From: Prevotella pallens ATCC 700821
Lineage (GTDB): Bacteria; Bacteroidota; Bacteroidia; Bacteroidales; Bacteroidaceae
Length of the DNA: 36,708 bases
Reading direction: 5' to 3'
NCBI RefSeq assembly: GCF_000220255.1
Contig: NZ_GL982513.1
Span: 1,139,311 to 1,176,018, forward strand
Shown: one piece after another, positions 31,934-36,708 of the stretch
Position numbering within the stretch: the stretch's first letter is position 1
Layout of the letters: each line of letters opens with the position of its first letter
Made by a program: the position numbers and the translations under genes
Notes under the pieces: model-generated
Databases searched by the model: none
What the model saw: the letters and a program-made list of their open reading frames with translations, nothing else
What the model was told of the DNA's origin: nothing

Positions 31934-33997
31934 ATGAAAAGACAGGATAAAATAATAACAGCCACGAGTGCAGAAAATAATACCCACTTGATGGGTATAG
32001 TAAAGAATGATAGTTATTTAACTCCTTTTAATGAGGCTATTTGTGGTAGACATAACCATGCTGTAGAACGTATTAAGGAATTAACTCTTGGAGGCAAGCA
32101 AACTCTTTCCGACTTTGCTAATGGATATAATTATTATGGCTTACATAAAGTAAAGGGGAAATGGATATTTCGTGAATGGGCACCCAATGCAACACACCTG
32201 TATTTGATAGGCGACTTTAATGATTGGAAATGCTGTGAAGATTACGAATGTAAAAGGAAAGAAGGAACTGATGGCGATTGGGAATTAACACTTGATGAAG
32301 ATAAAATGCATCATGGCGATTTGTTTAAAATGTATGTCTTGTGGGAAGGAGGAGAAGGTGAACGTATTCCTGCATGGGCACAACGAGTTGTTCAAGACGA
32401 AGAAACAAAAATATTCTCAGCCCAAGTATGGTGTCCTAAAAAGAAATATCATTGGAAACATAAGAACTTTAAGCCAAACAAATCTCCACTTCTTATTTAT
32501 GAATGTCATATAGGAATGGCACAAGATGCTGAAAAAGTTGGTTCTTATCTCGAATTTAAAAATAATGTATTACCACGCATTGTAGACGAAGGATACAATG
32601 CAATTCAAATTATGGCAATACAAGAGCACCCATATTATGGTAGCTTTGGCTATCATGTAAGTTCATTCTTTGCTCCAAGTTCTCGTTTTGGTACTCCTGA
32701 AGAGCTCAAGGAACTCATTGACGAAGCGCATTCTAACGGATTAGCAGTTATTATGGATATTGTTCATTCACACGCTGTGAAGAATGAAATAGAAGGATTA
32801 GGAAATCTTGCAGGCGACCCTAATCAATATTTCTATCCAGGAGAGCGCCACGAACATCCTGCTTGGGATTCACTTTGTTTCGATTATGGGAAGAACGAAG
32901 TGTTACACTTTCTCTTATCGAATTGTAAATACTGGCTCGAAGAATTTCAGTTCGATGGCTTTCGCTTCGATGGTGTAACATCGATGTTGTATTATAGCCA
33001 TGGTTTGGGCGAAGCTTTTTGTAACTATGCTGACTATTTTAATGGACATCAGGACGATAATGCAATCTGTTATCTCACATTAGCAAACTACTTAATACAC
33101 GAAGTAAATCATCAAGCAATAACAATTGCTGAAGAGGTTTCAGGAATGCCAGGATTAGCTGCAAAATTTAAAGATGGTGGCTATGGATTTGATTATCGTA
33201 TGGCAATGAATATTCCTGACTATTGGATAAAGACGATAAAAGAACTACCAGATGAGGCGTGGAAACCTTCATCTATATTCTGGGAAGTAAAAAATAGACG
33301 TAGCGATGAACGTACAATATCTTACTGCGAGTCGCACGACCAAGCTTTAGTAGGTGATAAAACTATTATTTTTCGCTTAATAGATTCTGATATGTATTGG
33401 CATTTCAAAAAAGGCGATGAGAATGATAGGGCACGACGTGGTATTGCATTGCACAAGATGATACGATTGGTAACAGCAAGTACTATAAATGGTGGCTATT
33501 TAAACTTTATGGGTAACGAGTTTGGACACCCAGAATGGATAGATTTTCCTAGAGAAGGTAATGGGTGGAGTTATAAATATGCGCGACGTCAATGGAATCT
33601 GGTAGATAATAAAGAGCTTTGTTACCACTTTCTCAGCGACTTTGATAAGAAAATGCTGGAAGTTATAAAGAGTGAGCCTCACTTTAACGATACTGTATTG
33701 CAAGAAATATGGCATAACGACTCAGACCAAATACTAGCTTTTAGTCGAAATAATTTGATATTCGTTTTCAATTTTTCACCTACACGTTCATTCTCCGATT
33801 ATGGTTTTCTTGTTCCTAATGGTAGTTATAAAGTGGTATTGAATACTGATTCGTGGGAATATGGAGGCTTTGGTTTTGTAGATGAAAAAGTTAAGCACAT
33901 TACTTTATCCGATCCTCTTTATGAAAAAGATGGTAAAGGATGGTTGAAACTCTACATCCCGGCTCGAAGTGCCTTAGTTTTACGAAAGGAAAAATAA
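31934..33997 (+). CDS. glgB: 1,4-alpha-glucan branching enzyme, GH13_8 (eukaryote-like) type
   Basis: It makes alpha-1,6 branches in glycogen. The 687-aa protein has an N-terminal CBM48-type domain (~65-160, WIFREWAPNATHLYLIGDFN), the GH13 barrel (~190-560) and a C-terminal beta domain. Catalytic residues: nucleophile Asp346 (FDGFRFDGV), acid Glu400 (ITIAEEVSGMP) and transition-state Asp469 (YCESHDQAL). The motifs YECHIGMAQ and FMGNEFGHPEWIDFPREGN are those of the eukaryotic/GH13_8 class; bacterial GlgB of the E. coli type differs. This type is normal in Bacteroidetes. The next gene starts 4 bp after the stop. Confidence 0.96.
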   Translation: MKRQDKIITATSAENNTHLMGIVKNDSYLTPFNEAICGRHNHAVERIKELTLGGKQTLSDFANGYNYYGLHKVKGKWIFREWAPNATHLYLIGDFNDWKCCEDYECKRKEGTDGDWELTLDEDKMHHGDLFKMYVLWEGGEGERIPAWAQRVVQDEETKIFSAQVWCPKKKYHWKHKNFKPNKSPLLIYECHIGMAQDAEKVGSYLEFKNNVLPRIVDEGYNAIQIMAIQEHPYYGSFGYHVSSFFAPSSRFGTPEELKELIDEAHSNGLAVIMDIVHSHAVKNEIEGLGNLAGDPNQYFYPGERHEHPAWDSLCFDYGKNEVLHFLLSNCKYWLEEFQFDGFRFDGVTSMLYYSHGLGEAFCNYADYFNGHQDDNAICYLTLANYLIHEVNHQAITIAEEVSGMPGLAAKFKDGGYGFDYRMAMNIPDYWIKTIKELPDEAWKPSSIFWEVKNRRSDERTISYCESHDQALVGDKTIIFRLIDSDMYWHFKKGDENDRARRGIALHKMIRLVTASTINGGYLNFMGNEFGHPEWIDFPREGNGWSYKYARRQWNLVDNKELCYHFLSDFDKKMLEVIKSEPHFNDTVLQEIWHNDSDQILAFSRNNLIFVFNFSPTRSFSDYGFLVPNGSYKVVLNTDSWEYGGFGFVDEKVKHITLSDPLYEKDGKGWLKLYIPARSALVLRKEK

Positions 33998-34001
33998 TAC
34001 G

Positions 34002-34967
34002 ATGAATATAAAATATAGGTCTATGCGTATTTGTTGTGCAATAACATTTTGTGTTTTTACATTTTGTTATTTATACTTTTACCAGACCGATATTCTCTCT
34101 TATACACAATATGAGGCTTCTAATGGGCAGACTCATTATGTGGCATGGCTTGGCGCTGGCTTAATTACATTTGTGTTACAGCTTCTTCAAGTTTGTGTTT
34201 ATTCTGTATTGAAACTTAATAAACGCGGACATGCTTTAACTTATTTCCCTTCTGTCCTCTTCCTTACAATACTTACTTCTATTAAGTCTAACGGACCGAT
34301 ATCTACAATATGGGATACTTGGGCTTGGTTAGCTCCTCTGTTGTTGATTTTATATTTTATTATAGCATACAACGTGCGGCGTTACGAGCCATACGAGCCA
34401 GAAATAAGGTGTTCTGGTTTTGTTTCTCAACTACTGTGGATAAATCTTGGAACATTGACATCTTTTTTATTGCTAATAGGTATCTTTAGTAATTCAGATC
34501 GAGGCTTTCACGAAAGAATGAAGGTTGAAACATTAGTATTCAATAAGCAATATGAGGCAGCTTTGAGCAATATAAAGCGAATGAGAAATGTAGACTCGGT
34601 TACTACAATGCTTACTATATATTGTATTGCACGTGCTGGTCATCTACCCGATAGTCTGTACGAATATCGTTTAATTGGTGGAAAAGATGTGTTGTATCCA
34701 GGTAAAGTCCATTCTGTTTTTCTTCCCGATAGTGTTATAGAGAAGGCTACTTCCAGCTCTGTGCATTATCAGTTAAACGAATATTTATTAGATCGTAATC
34801 TTCCAACATTTAAAAAAATAGTTCAGAAATACTATCCAGTCGATAGTCTTCGACCTCGATATTACGCAGAAGCTTATAAGTTGTATACATTGTTATCGAA
34901 AGGAATGAAGCCAAAGCCTCCTTATCCTAAAGGTAGTTATACAAGCTATTATTTTTCTGTAAGATAA
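34002..34967 (+). CDS. Unknown membrane protein, 321 aa
   Basis: An N-terminal half with four hydrophobic segments (~10-27, 47-70, 80-94, 105-125, with a fifth near 144-162) followed by a soluble C-terminal half. The soluble part is helical (KQYEAALSNIKRMRNVDSVTT, SVHYQLNEYLLDRNLPTFKK) and may contain TPR-like repeats. No named family is recognised. It sits between glgB (4 bp gap) and glycerate kinase (1-bp TAATG overlap), so it is cotranscribed with both. The sequence gives no specific function. Confidence 0.75.
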   Translation: MNIKYRSMRICCAITFCVFTFCYLYFYQTDILSYTQYEASNGQTHYVAWLGAGLITFVLQLLQVCVYSVLKLNKRGHALTYFPSVLFLTILTSIKSNGPISTIWDTWAWLAPLLLILYFIIAYNVRRYEPYEPEIRCSGFVSQLLWINLGTLTSFLLLIGIFSNSDRGFHERMKVETLVFNKQYEAALSNIKRMRNVDSVTTMLTIYCIARAGHLPDSLYEYRLIGGKDVLYPGKVHSVFLPDSVIEKATSSSVHYQLNEYLLDRNLPTFKKIVQKYYPVDSLRPRYYAEAYKLYTLLSKGMKPKPPYPKGSYTSYYFSVR

Positions 34968-36088
34968 TGAAAGTTATACTTGCTTTCGATTCATTTAAAG
35001 GTTCACTCACTGCCGATCAAGCTGTGCATACGGCTGCCATAGGAGTATCTGATGCCTCTGCTGTAGCCGAAATTGTTTGTTTGCCAATGGCTGATGGAGG
35101 TGAAGGTACGGTTGAAGTTCTTGCACGTTACACAAATGCGAAGAGGGCTGTATGTAAAGTTCACAATTCGTTAATGCGCCCAATAATGGCTCGCTATGCT
35201 CTTAGTTCAGATTCGCATATTGCTATTTTAGAAATGGCAGCTGCAGCAGGTCTTACACAGGTGGATCCACTCAAGCGAAATCCAATGCGAACAACTACTT
35301 ATGGAGTGGGAGAGATGCTTCTCCATGCCATAGATGCTGGTGCTCAACACATAATTATTGGTATTGGTGGGAGTGCAACAAACGATGGCGGAGCAGGTAT
35401 GTTGGCAGCTTTGGGGGCAAAATTCTATATAGGCAATTGTCTTGTTAATTATCCGACAGGGAACGACCTTATCCATATTACCTCTGTAGATTTTTCTTCG
35501 CTCGTTACGTTACGAGATATTCAGATAGAAATACTTTGTGATGTTAATAACCCTTTGTTTGGGCATAATGGCGCCGCATACGTTTATGCACCTCAGAAAG
35601 GAGCAAACCCTACAGAAGTAGAATTGTTAGATAGTGGCTTAAGAAACTTTGCTCACCTTTGTAAGATTGACCCTACTGTGCCCGGTAGCGGAGCTGCGGG
35701 CGGATTGGGTTATGCATTTCGTATGCTCGGTGCGCAGTTACGTAAAGGTATAGATGTAGTTTTAGATGCGGCAGAACTAACTAAACATTTGCAAGGTGCT
35801 GATTTGGTGATAACGGGTGAAGGTAAAATAGATAACCAAACACTAAACAATAAACTCCCCTTTGGTGTAATGTCGCTTGCTAAAGCCAACAATATTCCAA
35901 CTATTGCACTTGCTGGGCGTGTTGATAATATTGATTTATTATTATCAGCAGGGTTTTATAAAGTACTCGGAATTAATCCTCCAAATTCTCCTTTATCCGA
36001 AGCAATGGACGTCAAAGTAGCTGCAAGCCGTTTGCGTAATACAACTAAAGAGGTGATAATACATTTCTTGCAGGCTATTGATAGCTAA
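34967..36088 (+). CDS. Glycerate kinase (GlxK/GarK family)
   Basis: It phosphorylates D-glycerate to 2- or 3-phosphoglycerate, feeding glycolysis. At 373 aa it is the normal length. Family motifs: MKVILAFDSFKGSLTADQA at the start, MADGGEGTVE (~45), GIGGSATNDGGAGMLAALG (~137), PGSGAAGGLGYAF (~240) and VITGEGKIDNQT (~285). The start codon overlaps the preceding stop (TAATG), so translation is probably coupled. It is the last gene of the MORN-glgB-membrane protein-kinase run. Confidence 0.95.
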   Translation: MKVILAFDSFKGSLTADQAVHTAAIGVSDASAVAEIVCLPMADGGEGTVEVLARYTNAKRAVCKVHNSLMRPIMARYALSSDSHIAILEMAAAAGLTQVDPLKRNPMRTTTYGVGEMLLHAIDAGAQHIIIGIGGSATNDGGAGMLAALGAKFYIGNCLVNYPTGNDLIHITSVDFSSLVTLRDIQIEILCDVNNPLFGHNGAAYVYAPQKGANPTEVELLDSGLRNFAHLCKIDPTVPGSGAAGGLGYAFRMLGAQLRKGIDVVLDAAELTKHLQGADLVITGEGKIDNQTLNNKLPFGVMSLAKANNIPTIALAGRVDNIDLLLSAGFYKVLGINPPNSPLSEAMDVKVAASRLRNTTKEVIIHFLQAIDS

Positions 36089-36147
36089 GGATTTCTCATT
36101 AAATTACTCTCACAATATAACAGTAAAAGTTACTCATATTAATCTCA

Positions 36148-36220
36148 GATGACTGAAACAACTTTTGCAGATATCTAAGAAGAGAAGAATAGATATCTGA
36201 AACGATGCTTACAGATATCT
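36148..36220 (+). repeat. 22-bp-period GATATCT palindrome array 4
   Basis: A degenerate GATGACT at 36148 is followed by GATATCT at 36170, 36192 and 36214, all on the same 22-bp grid. The spacers GAAACGATGCTTACA and AAGAAGAGAAGAATA follow the common purine-rich pattern. The rest of 36089-36708 is AT-rich with no gene or structure recognised. Confidence 0.85.
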
Positions 36221-36708
36221 AAAACAATGTAAGCTATAAACAAGACAAATGAACCTCCTTTAAAGAGACTTTTGAGTCGACAAATATCTGCAAAAGACAC
36301 AATATAGTGCCATAAGTAATGCAGTTATTTCACAATTCACAGTAAGTACGCCTATTCTTCACACTCGCTCTGCAGATGGTGGACAACTATTTAGCAAGTA
36401 TCGCCCAGCATTATAATTGCCCATATCTAAAACGAAACCATAATGCACCTTATTATTTTACATAGAAAAAGAAAGGATAATAACTATTGATACAGAAATG
36501 CACAATAGAAGGAGGTAAACTTCAATAGATATTTTCTAACAATGCACACCTAAATTGTTAGATATAAGTAGATGCTCTTTACTAGAGTTACAGAAACCTT
36601 ATCTTATTATATAAGACATACAAAAGCTTATGGATTGCTTGCTTGACTGAGTTTGATATCCATCAGTGGAATATTCAGCCTTTTACACTACTAGTATAAT
36701 GATAAAGA

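Overview
The window looks like a chromosomal segment of a Bacteroidota species in the order Bacteroidales, most likely a Prevotella-type organism. Evidence: TTTG-N19/20-TAnnTTTG promoters with no sigma70-like boxes, a fimbrillin/FISUMP lipoprotein, an HU-related protein of the Bacteroidetes type, GldE, DUF3078 and DUF4301 proteins, a eukaryote-like glycogen branching enzyme, and AT-rich intergenic DNA.

Region 1 (1-4570) is an accessory surface-protein island. It starts in a (TC)19 tract and carries a 66-aa orphan peptide gene, then a 915-aa fimbrillin-like lipoprotein ending in a FISUMP/C-type-lectin-like domain whose last ~60 codons look hypervariable. Palindromic intergenic repeats lie on both sides of the lipoprotein gene, and a 22-bp GC-rich tandem repeat follows.

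Region 2 (4571-9378) holds an HU-like protein, a convergent small lipoprotein, then lepA, a Crp/Fnr-type regulator and a DUF3078 outer-membrane protein.

Region 3 (9912-14727) is a compact envelope/nucleotide/cofactor operon: sppA, lpxK, a purine nucleoside phosphorylase overlapping lpxK, and a thiL with two altered acidic motif positions. A candidate structured RNA and tRNA-Phe follow.

Region 4 (15757-19625) has divergent rel (long RSH protein with a degenerate hydrolase domain) and a DUF4301 gene.

Region 5 (19852-26812) is one giant minus-strand gene for a phage/ICE-type large polyvalent protein. It carries InPase-like, clamp-like, metallopeptidase-like, ADP-ribosyltransferase-like and nuclease-fold domains. 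It appears frameshifted near its N-terminus, internally duplicated and cut short at its C-terminus, so it is probably a decaying remnant next to a tRNA cluster (Pro, Gly, Leu, Leu, Gly).

Region 6 (27930-36088) is housekeeping: an unknown protein, ssb, gldE, a Sfp-type phosphopantetheinyl transferase, a secreted 13-repeat MORN protein, glycogen branching enzyme, a membrane protein and glycerate kinase.

The most unusual unexplained signal is a family of four intergenic arrays (near 9.5, 15.6, 27.0 and 36.2 kb). Each consists of AGATATCT-type palindromes repeated at exactly 22-bp spacing. I know of no named element matching this.
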